In this document: positions 41,112-52,046 of the stretch, piece after piece
Layout of the letters: every line of letters begins with the position of its first letter
Position numbering within the stretch: position 1 is the stretch's first letter
Origin: Terebella lapidaria
Lineage: Eukaryota; Annelida; Polychaeta; Terebellida; Terebellidae
Direction: 5' to 3'
DNA length: 64,000 nt
NCBI GenBank assembly: GCA_949152475.1
Contig: OX424560.1
Coordinates: 3,410,001-3,474,000, forward strand
The notes under the pieces: generated by a model
The model's input: the letters and a program-made list of their open reading frames with translations, nothing else
Databases searched by the model: none
What the model was told of the DNA's origin: nothing
Position numbers and translations under genes: made by a program

Positions 41112-42500
41112 GAATCTTCTCCATCTAGCGTACTATTCCTATGGTCCCCAAACTTGGAATACTGTTCGGTTATTGTGTGTTCTCCAAAATTTTCTCAAGA
41201 TTTGCTGAAATTCCGACGCTTTCTTGTAAAGTTTAGTGATTAAACATCAAATTCATCATACATGCGCTTGTGTTTATACATATGGAGTTGCGGCCAGGGA
41301 TCGATATCACGTTAGCGCAGACGGGGCAATGCGGTTTATCTTCGCATATCGACAAGAAACGCGATTTCATCCAATCATACAGTTTTTTATAGCATAAAAT
41401 ACCTGGAATTTGGTGTTACTGTTGTTGATGATTTTGTAAATCCACTGTAGTATGTTTATCAAGTGATAAATATCTCGGTAATTGCAGGATATCCAGCGAA
41501 GGTACCGGCAACCGGTTTTAGATCTATTAATAGATCGTGTTGCGCTGATTGGTGACGAAGAGGGACTCGAAATGGAAGAAACACCCGATAGTTCCTCGTG
41601 TGTTTCCGAGTATTTCCTAATATGGGTCATCAGCCATTGAGTATGATTGGCCGGTAAACTTGAGAATGAATCAGTGGCAAAAAAATATTTAGAAACGAAT
41701 TCTTGCGAACATACAATGACAGCAACTGCAATGCACGCATGCCCAATCACGAACTCGGCCCTGCCAGTAAACACCCTACATCTAGCCGCCGAACGTTATC
41801 TGACCCAGTTCTATTGTGTTGGGGTCAGGTGATGTTTATGTTAATGTTCTGCTGATTGAGAATTTCGATACATGATGTAAACAGGTGAAAAATAACAATT
41901 CCCAAGTAAGTACACTTTGATAATCTGTTCGATTCCATGTCCGAGGATGTTATGAATTGCACTGCAACGATGTAACACTAAAGTCCAGGATGGATGTAAA
42001 CTTCCCTCAATTTGGAGCATGAAAAATAAGCATCTTTGAGAGAAATTCAGCATATATGTACAAAGGTTGTTAAGTTTTAAATTTATATACAATACATTGT
42101 TGTAGTTGTCCGATATTTTGTGTTGTTAATTTATCCGTGTAGTGATAACGTTCTGAGGCTCTGATTAACGTTCTGTTGATGCTTGAAATGTAATCATGAA
42201 TTCCTCCTGTCGCCGTATGGAAGCAACATAATATGAGGTTGAGATCCTCGAGCTTTTAGGTTCATTGTTCGGTACATTGTACAGGACGAAAGAGACTTAA
42301 CAACACTCACAGATATTAAATCTTGACTATAATTCTATTCACAGAACGTTAACCATTCCACGGTAGCAGAATCTCACTTCAACAACAAATCAATAATCAT
42401 TAGCATATTACTCCTGTTCATGCTCTGTTGTCACATACTGTCCAATCTGTCCATCAATGTTACATATGACATTTCACAATATTGTTTTATGACTAAAATT
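41112..42500. other. No recognised gene
   Basis: A/T-rich sequence with only short frames on both strands; none resembles a known family. Confidence 0.5.
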
Positions 42501-43110
42501 GGGTATTATTTTAGCTCAATATTAGGTGAGATGTCGGCTATTTTGTGCTTGATTTTGAAAATGAGGTCAAAAGTCAACATCAAGGTCAGAAGAATATCCA
42601 GGATATATCGTTTCCTTATATGTCAACAATTAATTCCTGAGCTGTAGAGTAAATAATAAGCGAGATATCAGCTATGTTGTGCTCTGATCGTGCAAATGAG
42701 GTCAAAGGTCAAATTCAAGGTCATCAGAATTTTCGGCATATATCATTTCCTATATGCCCACAATTGATTCCTAAACTGTAAAGTCGATATTAAATGAGAT
42801 ATTAACCATTTTGTGCTCTGACTTTGGAAATGAGGTCAAAGGTCAAATTCAAGGTCATCAGAATATTCAGCATATATCATTTCCTATATGTCCACAATTG
42901 ATTTCTAAGCTATGAAGTCGATAATAAGCGAGATATTAGCCATCGTGTGCTTTGATCTTGAAAATGAGGTCAGAGGTCAAATTCAAAGTCACGAGAATAT
43001 CCAGCATATATCATTTCTTATATATCCACAATTGATTCCTAAGCTGAAAGGTCAATATTAAATGAAATATTAGCCATTCTGTGCTCTGACCTTGAAGATG
43101 AGGTGTGCTT
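42500..43110. repeat. Tandem repeat, ~134 bp unit, with DR1-type AGGTCA pairs
   Basis: Four full copies and a partial fifth. The AGGTCA pair starts at 42564, 42699, 42833 and 42967. Copies at 42699 and 42833 are the perfect direct repeat AGGTCAAAGGTCA; the other two differ by one base each. Confidence 0.85.
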
Positions 43111-43429
43111 GACGCAAAATGTTAAAATATATAAATAGTTGCCACTCACAGTCAGCAGACTGGTACGAACAACTAAGAACTACCCTAATCCCGAAATAGA
43201 TAGCATCGGAATGGATAGCATCGACATGGATAGCAGCCCTTCTCCACTCCCGCCTGGTCGACTGTAGAACCGTTTCACGCTAGTTCAAATCGGTTCTGCA
43301 GGAAAGCAGGTGTTCCCATCACTGATCTGTCTTTTTAGGTTATCGTATCTTTGATCTTACAAGCCACAGCATACAAGGAACAGAATGCGTAAGAATATGT
43401 CCAGGTGACATGTTTTTAGGTTACCTGAC

Positions 43430-44190
43430 AATGATTTGTCCGAGTGATAATGATGACATGATGAAAATGACATAATTAGGTAAAAAATGACACTGTGACC
43501 TAATTTGGGGTCAGAACTGAACTTTAGCCTACTTTCACCAAAAGTGACGCCAGCAGCATGAAATGCAGATATGTGAAATAATTTCTGAAATCGGACAATT
43601 TTTAGACATAATTAGGTAAAAAATGACACTGTGACCTAATTTGGGGTCAGAACTGAACTTTGGCCTACTTTCACCAAAAGTGACGCCAGCAGCATGAGAT
43701 GCAGATATGTGAAATAATTTCTGAAGTCGGACAATTCTTTAATGAGTTATGGCGCAATTGAGATGCCAATGACGAAGTTGAAGTGTATCTCGCTTAATAT
43801 TGATCCTAGAGCAAAATGGAGGATATTTTCGGACTCCAGTCTATGAAGATAATGATGACAAGATGAAAATGACGTAATTAGGTCAAAAATGACACCGTGA
43901 CCTAATTTGGGGTCAAAACTGAAATTTGGCCTACTTCACCAAAAGTGACGCCAGCAGCATGAGATGCGAAAGTGTGAAAGAATTTCCGAAATCAGACAAT
44001 TCTGTAATGAGTTATGGTCCAATTAAGATGCTAACGAGGAAGTTCAAGTGTATCTCGCTTAATATTGACCCTAGACCAAAATGGAGCTTATTTCCGGATT
44101 CCAGCCTCTGAAGATAATGTTGACATGATGAAATTGATGTAATTAGGTAAAAAATGACACTGTGGCCTAATTTCGGGTCAAAACTGAACT
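43430..44190. repeat. Imperfect tandem repeat with 'GTGACCTAATTTGGGGTCA'
   Basis: The phrase GTGACCTAATTTGGGGTCA recurs near 43495, 43632 and 43890 and, degenerate, near 44161, with shared flanks such as AAAGTGACGCCAGCAGCATGA. Spacing varies from ~137 to ~270 bp. No coding content. Confidence 0.8.
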
Positions 44191-44640
44191 TTGACCTTGA
44201 TTCTTACATCTATACTTCAAAAAATCCCATCAGTCCGGTGATATACTTGTCTACATCAGCAACGAATAACCACAATTGACATGTGAAGCACATTCTACAT
44301 CAGTACCGAAAGATCACCGACTTCCAATCATTTTCGCCTCCACCAGGAGGCGACATATTCAATACGATTAAAACGGCCCATGGGTGGGTGTATTCGTCCG
44401 GTCCTGTTATCTAACGGGCAGTATTTGTTTTGAAATTAGTGGTTTCAACGGAAATATCGAAGAAATTCCCACAAAAATATTTGCCTTAGTTCTCATAACG
44501 TTTTACAGTTTATTGATGTCTAATAACGGCACACTATTGCGAGTATTTCGAGTTATAACCAATGATAGATGACATTTTTTGGCTAACAGCGAGAATCATC
44601 TCCTGTGATGAATGAACATGTGTGACGTAACTTTACTAAG
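44191..44640. other. No recognised gene
   Basis: A/T-rich spacer between the tandem repeats and the Penelope-like 3' tail. Nothing identified. Confidence 0.4.
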
Positions 44641-44786
44641 AACTCATTAGCATACTACGATCCAATCCTATGACCAATGAAATGAGAGAATCACAGTTGT
44701 ATGTGGGGAGGGATATTGAGGGTGGAATTTGCGAGGCATTGGTCATGGATTTGCTGCCCGAATCGGCAACCACAAATTCCAAGAAA

Positions 44787-45048
44787 ACTTGAATAGACGT
44801 GGAATCAATACCCAGTATCAAGTATTCCGAGCAAACAAAACAGGGTCCGTTATCCAATCTCATAGTCCGGGGACAGAAAGTCACATCAGGCATACGAAGT
44901 GAGAGAAAACAAAAATGACAGGGAAACTCATGAACCCCCGTAAATGGCCATCAGGAGGTGAAATCAGGTGTTCCGGAAAGAGTGAGCATTTCCTGCCCCA
45001 CTAGTGGCACCCGTCATGAATTCCCCAAAATTAACATGAAAACAGATC
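44787..45048 (-). other. 3' untranslated tail of the Penelope-like element
   Basis: Lies directly downstream of the element's frame on the minus strand and recurs as a solo copy at 40848-41111. It contains 'gccactagtggggcaggaaatgctcac', of a type I recall in bivalve Penelope-like 3' tails. Confidence 0.6.
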
Positions 45049-47043
45049 TAGTTGCATGGCAGACATGGATTTGCTGTATTTATCAACCAGATCATGATGA
45101 CGTCCATAGAATTTCTTAAACGCAGCGATAAGTCTTGGTAAAACATATCCTTGTCGTAGCAGTTTAGAGACTAGCTGGGCACTTCGATAGACAAAGTCCT
45201 CATATTTGCAACTAGCTCTGGAATAGCGTATAAGTTGAGAAACAAACACACCATATGCCGGTGACATAGGAATGTTGCTGCTTAGAAAAGGGAAATTGAC
45301 TATGGAAAAATTGAAATCATCACGTTTGTCATATAATCTAGTTGACAGGTTAGAATCATTATCAATCTCCAACCTCAGGTCTAGATAGTTGGAAAAATTA
45401 GCGGATTCTGTAGTATCCTTAATTTCAAGTTCCTTAGGATATATGACATCCAAATAATCACCAAAGTTGGGATTATTTAGCGACAATACATCATCTATGT
45501 ATCGGAAAGTGAAATTAAAATTACATGTTAGTTTCTTAGAACCTCCTCTTTGTAAATGTTGGATAAAATCTGATTCATATGAGTATAAAAACAGGTCTGC
45601 CAATAATGGTGCACAGTTTGTACCCATGGGAATACCAATAGTTTGTTGAAATATTCGACCACCAAATTCCACAAAAATATTATCAATCAGAAAATTAACC
45701 ATATTTATCACATCTATTTCAGTATATTTGTATGGGGCATCAGAGTCGCCTTTAACAAAATAAGCGGTATTATATTTAACTACAATATAGTGGTACCGAC
45801 GTTGTCCCTTTTTAGAGAAAAATGAATTATTGATTAGTTTTTTAAGCTGAGATTTCAGTTCAGAATGAGGTATAGTTGTGTACAAAGTGGAGAAATCAAA
45901 TGTTTTGATAGACGTTACTTTTGAAAGTGTGTGAGAATGTAGATATTCCAATAAAAATTTGGAATTTTTTAATATCCACATTTGGTTTATACCACTTCTA
46001 GAATAGATCGTTTCAGAGTACTTTTGGAGACCCTGTTTAATTTTAGACAATATAGTAGTTAATATTTTAGAAAGGGCTTTGGTAGAACATGATGCTGAAC
46101 CTGAAATATATCTTTGTTTGTGTGGATTTTTGTGCAACTTCGGGATCCAATATAAGTTCGGTAGATTAGAATCTTTACATGAGGTAGTAATACCAAACGA
46201 ATGCAATACAGACAAATGATTTGATAAGATATCCTGTTTGGGCACGGTAATGGCTTGGTATGTACTATTGGAATTAGTATTGTTGGCAATACCCAGTTCG
46301 TCAAACAGGCACTGTATATAGTATGCTTTACAAACAAAAACAACATTATTAGAAGCTTTATCTGCAGGGACAATGACGAACCTCTCTTGAAGTTTCAACA
46401 AACTATTAGTAACCACGGGATCATTGAAGACAGAGCTATATTTAGTACTAACTGACTTTGACAAAACATTAATGCGTTTGTTTACCAATGACCTAATCTG
46501 TTTGACCCATTCTGACAGAGAATCAGTTTCTGCCTTTTCTCGCTTTGTCCATTTTCTGGCATGCTCCTCAACTGCATCCATGATTAACTTAAAATTGTAT
46601 CTCCATGAAAACGACGTGGGCTCTCTATATTTGGGACCTTTGGACAAAATGTCTTTCAATGATTCATTCTCCACTATATTGAGGTCGCCTGAAATAACAT
46701 GCCCAACTGGATCGTGTATGAACGGAGAGTTAATGCAAGTGCAGGAGGGTGGGTTATGTAAGAGATCATCAATATCCAAATCATTCAATGTTTGTTTGTA
46801 GTTGAAAATCTTGGAAGCAACAGATTTGGTATATGAGTAGGATACAGATGGAGCAGCCGCGTCAGTGAAGTATGATGGTACCTGGGACTGAACAGACTTA
46901 TGATGTAATATATTACCGATGTTAATTGCATCAATACCTTTATTGGCAAATTTTATCTTCAGAAAAGACCGTTTGGGTGGTATATATTCGGAATTCTGTG
47001 TTGGCTTATAAAGCCGATGATAAACAATATCCATGATATGCAT
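45031..47043 (-). CDS. Penelope-like reverse transcriptase
   Basis: Uninterrupted minus-strand frame of 670 residues. RT motifs in order: IPKLHKNPHKQRYISGSASC, SIKTFDFSTLYTTIPHSEL (motif A), GIPMGTNCAPLLADLFLYSY (motif B), FRYIDDVLSLNNP (catalytic Asp pair) and YLDLRLEIDNDSNLSTRLYD. The word order and the GIPMGTNCAPLLADLF block are diagnostic of Penelope-like elements and closest, from memory, to proteins abundant in bivalves. The frame ends soon after the thumb (GRHHDLVDKYSKSM), with no GIY-YIG endonuclease, unlike the fragment at 1400-1975. It could be an endonuclease-lacking lineage or lack its 3' coding end. The intact frame suggests recent insertion. Confidence 0.9.
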   Translation of the reverse strand: MHIMDIVYHRLYKPTQNSEYIPPKRSFLKIKFANKGIDAINIGNILHHKSVQSQVPSYFTDAAAPSVSYSYTKSVASKIFNYKQTLNDLDIDDLLHNPPSCTCINSPFIHDPVGHVISGDLNIVENESLKDILSKGPKYREPTSFSWRYNFKLIMDAVEEHARKWTKREKAETDSLSEWVKQIRSLVNKRINVLSKSVSTKYSSVFNDPVVTNSLLKLQERFVIVPADKASNNVVFVCKAYYIQCLFDELGIANNTNSNSTYQAITVPKQDILSNHLSVLHSFGITTSCKDSNLPNLYWIPKLHKNPHKQRYISGSASCSTKALSKILTTILSKIKQGLQKYSETIYSRSGINQMWILKNSKFLLEYLHSHTLSKVTSIKTFDFSTLYTTIPHSELKSQLKKLINNSFFSKKGQRRYHYIVVKYNTAYFVKGDSDAPYKYTEIDVINMVNFLIDNIFVEFGGRIFQQTIGIPMGTNCAPLLADLFLYSYESDFIQHLQRGGSKKLTCNFNFTFRYIDDVLSLNNPNFGDYLDVIYPKELEIKDTTESANFSNYLDLRLEIDNDSNLSTRLYDKRDDFNFSIVNFPFLSSNIPMSPAYGVFVSQLIRYSRASCKYEDFVYRSAQLVSKLLRQGYVLPRLIAAFKKFYGRHHDLVDKYSKSMSAMQLDLFSC

Positions 47044-48690
47044 TGCGGTCTCTCATCTTATCTTACACAAATCGGTTGATTTGCGTAGATATTCACGATA
47101 TCACAAACTATTTGGTTAGAATATTGAACACGGTAGTCAACACAGGCTTTCCAAGTGCGAAATATGGTCATAATTATTCCCATAATAATGACATTGATTG
47201 TTCGAATGTGATTTTGACCTTAAGGTTGCAAAACTGATTTCTGGTATTCCTTGTGAAACTGATCAATAGCTGCTCAAAAGCTGCTGGACAGAGCAAAACC
47301 TTCAATGTGATGACAACTTTCTTTAAATTTGACATAAAAATCTGACTTTTCGAATAGTTCCCCACAGATCAGTTCCCATGCAGTGATAAAAATCAGAATA
47401 TAAAATAATACGCAGTTCAATTATTGATATTCAGTTCGACAATGATATAAAGAGAAAACTCATGTTTTGCTGTTTGTTTTAATGCAGCTGTAAACAATTC
47501 TTCACATCATACGTTTTTTCGCTATGTTCAAATTTTTTTGCAAGATAATCATGACGTATTTGAATATATACCATCCAAATGATCTATCACGATTGTCACA
47601 AAAATAGTCTGCTACCTATTCGACTACCGACAACAACATTCATATTCACAACAACAGGAACACCAACATCAGCACTTTGGACTGTGTACCTGGTTTGATC
47701 TCTCGTATCTGTTGTCCTTATTGTGAATATCACGTGGTGTGCCGTCCGGTGAGTATAGGATGGAGTAACAGAATGTGAGAGTTACATTGTTATTGTGAAG
47801 ATGTCTTTTGTTCCTATAAATGATGACTAAATTGTGAATATACCAAAGAATGAATGGATCTAATGAACACATCATAATTGCAAACTGTCTCTTCGAAATA
47901 TGTACAGGAGGTCCAAAAAACAATAAAGAACTCCACCTGCAAACGATAGCTCCACAACAGCTTTGAGAGAGAGTGGGGCTTACCAAGAAATCAAGCGGCT
48001 GAGCAAATTGAAGAAACACAAGTAGAGATTCAACCCCAAAGATGTACGACAGGCAATATCTCTTCCAGCAATCCCTGAACAACTTGGTCCTGGTGCAACC
48101 AATGAGGAGTCACAACCTTCTGCTAACGTCTCATCACATACCCATAGCAGGTCATCACGTGACCCAACACAGGTGGAACATAATATAACTGTTCCAAAAA
48201 ACGGTTGCAAGCAATGAGAAAGCGGTCTCCATTCGCAATTACCCAACTGGCCAATAGCATGTCGTGACACCATGTCAACGTATGATGCCATCAATTGACG
48301 ATGTCCAGGTGGGTCATGCCGCCGCCGCTCCTATCACTGGTGGTACTGCAAGGAATGACAATAGTCTCAGTTCACAATCTTATAATTGGCAAACAGTTTG
48401 TCGTGACTTCAGGTCATCCCATGACGTCATCAATTGACTTTGCCTTGATGGATCATGACACCGCCTTTCCTGTCACTGATGGTGCTACAGGCAGACAACT
48501 GCATTCGCACACATTGAGACAAGTAATCAAGAGCATGTCCAATCATCGTTTGTTCACGTGCAGTCCTTAAAATATAACCCGCGTTACACAAACATGCACG
48601 ATCAAATCAAAGTTATCAGAAATACACACTTTGTAATGTGTGTTCATATCAATTAATAATATCGGAGTATCACTATGTAATGTTATGTTC
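47044..48690. other. No recognised gene; weak coding-like scraps
   Basis: A plus-strand frame at about 48040-48215 reads FNPKDVRQAISLPAIPEQLG and on to a stop. 48230-48580 contains two diverged ~140 bp repeats around 'cgtgac..catg.cat.atgacgtcatcaattgac'. These may be pseudogene pieces. No homology recognised. Confidence 0.3.
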
Positions 48691-50460
48691 AATGTTCTCT
48701 GTCTTTTGTGACATGATATCTGCCTTATTTGGCAACAGCTCATTGTTTGAAACAGTGTAATCAATGTATTATGTTATTTTTTTTCTAAATGTAGAATATT
48801 TATGACAGTTATCGGCCCGAAACCCCTCCCTGACACATTCTCCCACTCGACATAAACGGCACAGATTCATCACATGACTTCATACTTACCTTACGTCACC
48901 CGCACGCACCGTCCAAGCACTGCACCTACATGTAAACAACTCTGCTCACGATGACACACCCTTCATTCCCTCCAATCGCAACATTTCCAGACATATAACC
49001 ATGCCCACCCAGACATCACCTCACATTCGACAAATCACATGAACTCCTGCCACACGACGCGGGAAAATACAGACATTCAGCACTTAGCCCCGCGCTTCCC
49101 CGACACTAGGTCATATTGTACTTTGGATTCGGCCAGAGATACTCATGTTCTTGATATAAAGAGAGATATAAAATATTGAGAGGTACACTTGAAGAACATT
49201 GAATATCCAGAAGAAGTTAACTAGAAATCGGACTATAATATACATCGGATTATATTGTGGGATCACGAGTGAATGTGTGAGTGGCCGTGATCGTCATCGA
49301 ACTAATATCATCCCAATAAACTCCGGATTATTGTGGAATCTACGTCGGACTTCCTGTCTTGTGTTTTACGCACGACCTACATCGTACTGTACGATCTCGG
49401 CGTAATAGCCGCCGGTAGTAACGCTATTCCGCCACATAAGTAATTCATCAACTTCGAAATTGTATATTTCTGTTGATTTGAGTGATTGTGATAATGCATT
49501 GCTGTGTTGAACATCAGTATCGGACAATCTTTCATATACTAATTGTCCAGATATACTAATACTATATACTAATCATGAGTGTCTTGTATATTCAAGATCA
49601 TGACGTGGCCCATAACATGGTCCATCATGGACATACATGTAATTCAATTATACTATTATCCAAATGTGTCCTATCAACACCACGCTGGAATCACAAGTAC
49701 TATAAAAATACCGTTTGTGATAGCATCAAACATCACTACGGATATCACCAATTCTTGCCTCGAGCATCTTAATGAAGCTTTGTTCAACAACCAACGTGAT
49801 AATGAAATTATGGCGTTCATGTGATAACCCAAACTCCTGTTCTCAACATCATGTGGGATATGTGGAACCTTCATAGTCTATATCAGACAGTGGTGCCATT
49901 ATGATTGTTGGACGTTGATGATGATCACAGTTGGGAGATAATTTGGAGAGAGTGGTACCATTATGATTGTTGGACGGTGATGATGATAACAATTTGGAGA
50001 TAATTTGGAGAGAGTGGTACCATTATGATTGACGGTGATGATGATAACAATTTGGAGTAAATTGGGAGAGAGTGGCAACTTTATGACTGTTGGGTGATAA
50101 TGATAACTATTCGCAGATAAATCAATGAAAGACCAAATACGTCACATGGAACAATAATTGTGCAATAAATTAAAATCTTGTGTGACATGATCTCTGCCTT
50201 TTTTGGCAACAGCTCATTATTTGAAACAGTGTAATCAATGTAAGTATCAATCTATTACCTCCAATACAGCCAAATTTTGATGATTTCAATAACAAACATA
50301 AAATACAATATGTAATTCGTTATTTTTTCCAAATTAATTCATCAACTTCGAACTTGTATGTTTTTGTTGATTTGAGTGATTGTGATAATACATTGCTGGG
50401 TTGAACACCAGTATCGGAAAATATTTCATATACTAATCGTCCAGAAATGACTCTTTTTGT
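48690..50460. repeat. Dispersed direct repeats
   Basis: 49440-49560 and 50335-50455 are about 90% alike (ATTCATCAACTTCGAA start). 48710-48765 and 50180-50245 share 'ttggcaacagctcattatttgaaacagtg'. Short frames between them are not convincing. Confidence 0.6.
49885..50100. repeat. Short tandem repeat, ~65 bp unit
   Basis: Three to four copies of 'agagtggtaccattatgattg' with 'gatgatgataacaatttggag', decaying toward 50100. Confidence 0.75.
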
Positions 50461-51564
50461 TCTTTCATGAATCAAAGAAATGAAGAAAAGAAGATCGATC
50501 TCATAATCATTTCGACTGATTCATAATTAAATGATGAACTAGTCTCATCAGTTATATATGTCTCTGCGAGGTTACGAAGAATAGAATAGAATTTATTTCG
50601 ACACACTTGAATGTTTTTTACATGAGGAATTCCAAAAAAACGTATTTTAGAGAAGTCCGGACTTAACGTAGCCACAGTTGGCTGTCTTCCTATGGAGCCC
50701 GTATTGGTGAAATAATAATGGCGGTAATCTAACAAAAAATGAATTAATAATAGCAATTATAATACTAAAAAGGTGGACAAAAATCAATAATAAGCTCTCA
50801 AAACTGTGCACGACAATTATATTTATTTGCCAGTGAAATGATGGATGAGAATGAGAATGAAGTTGTCCTTCGGGAAAGAGCCGCCGGTGGCTGGTAGCTG
50901 GTGGATGAAAAAAGAAATATAAAACAAATATATCTGACACCTCTGATATTATGGTTATATGACGTGTAAGCAGTCACGTTTTGTCAGGTCTTTGTTGATC
51001 TTCAGTACCACCACAAAGATGACACTAACTGCATGCATTCAATAACGAACTCGTAGTTTGATACGCATCCACACAGATATAAGTCTGAATTTAAATAGCT
51101 GATATTTAACTATTTAACTATTGGTCAGACTATTGAAAAAAATCGAGGGCCAAATTTTCTGACACCCCGGCCCCCAAAGGCCCTTTTTTCTTCGGACCCA
51201 CGTAAAACTCTTCGTCGACCTAACACTGCTAATAAAGATCCAATCAACATGATTCTGTGGTTGTTCAAGGGGTTTTGGGGCACAATAAATCTATTTATGA
51301 TGTTTCTAAAGCAACCGGAAGTAGTTGTTGTCGACTTTCGGAAATACTTATGATTCTCGATGACGATTAACGTATTCTACTTCACATTTTATTAACGTAC
51401 ATGTACCCGGTCTTGTAATACCTATTTTTTGGGTTTTTTTCAGGTATAAGAAATCGACCAGATTCAGCAAAAAAATCAATCTTAGCATGATAATCCCACG
51501 GGAATACATGTCATACCACACTACAACCCGCAAACAGCTTATGATAGCCAAGCTCCGTACAACT
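50461..51564. other. No recognised gene
   Basis: A/T-rich; only short frames with no family resemblance. Confidence 0.4.
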
Positions 51565-51570
51565 GATTGA

Positions 51571-51848
51571 TACGGAAGCACATTGGTGACATGACACCAA
51601 AAAAATTGCTATTCGCCTCGGCGAACTACCAATTCGCCATGGCGAAAGAGCAATTTACCCCGGCGAATTGGCGACATGACACAAAAATACCAATTCGCCA
51701 TGGCGAATTACAGTGGCTTTCACTTGTTAAACTATAGTTTAATACGTTAAAAGTCTGCTGTATCGCCTTGGCGAACTACTAATTCGCCGTTGGTAGTTCG
51801 CCATGGGGAATTACATTTTTGGTGTCATGTCACCAATACGCTTCCGTA
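51571..51848. mobile_element. Foldback MITE, 278 bp, 6 bp TSD
   Basis: Ends TACGGAAGC...GCTTCCGTA, with inner arms ATTGGTGACATGACACCAAA and its inverse. Flanked by GATTGA at 51565-51570 and 51849-51854. The interior repeats the palindrome TTCGCCATGGCGAA and variants (about 51640, 51697, 51790). No coding. Confidence 0.85.
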
Positions 51849-51988
51849 GATTGATATTGTTTATCATGAATAAACGACCATTTTGTGTTAGAATATTTTG
51901 ATGATCTCTGTACGATGTTGTGTTTGTGTTCGTGCATTTTACACCCGGTCTATATTTACCACGTGATGTATAATTCTTTTGTTAGCCC

Positions 51989-52046
51989 CAGGGCCATATT
52001 TTCAATACGGCCCTCTCAGAGAGGGTCCTATTATAATACGGCCCTG
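51989..52046. repeat. 58 bp imperfect hairpin
   Basis: CAGGGCC(A)TATT... pairs with ...AATACGGCCCTG; the centre CCTCTCAGAGAGG is a perfect palindrome. Possibly a tiny MITE remnant. Confidence 0.6.

Noticed and set aside
41367-41774. 135-codon minus-strand frame as a host gene
   Set aside because: No recognisable domain, no splice or promoter context, A/T-rich low-complexity content.
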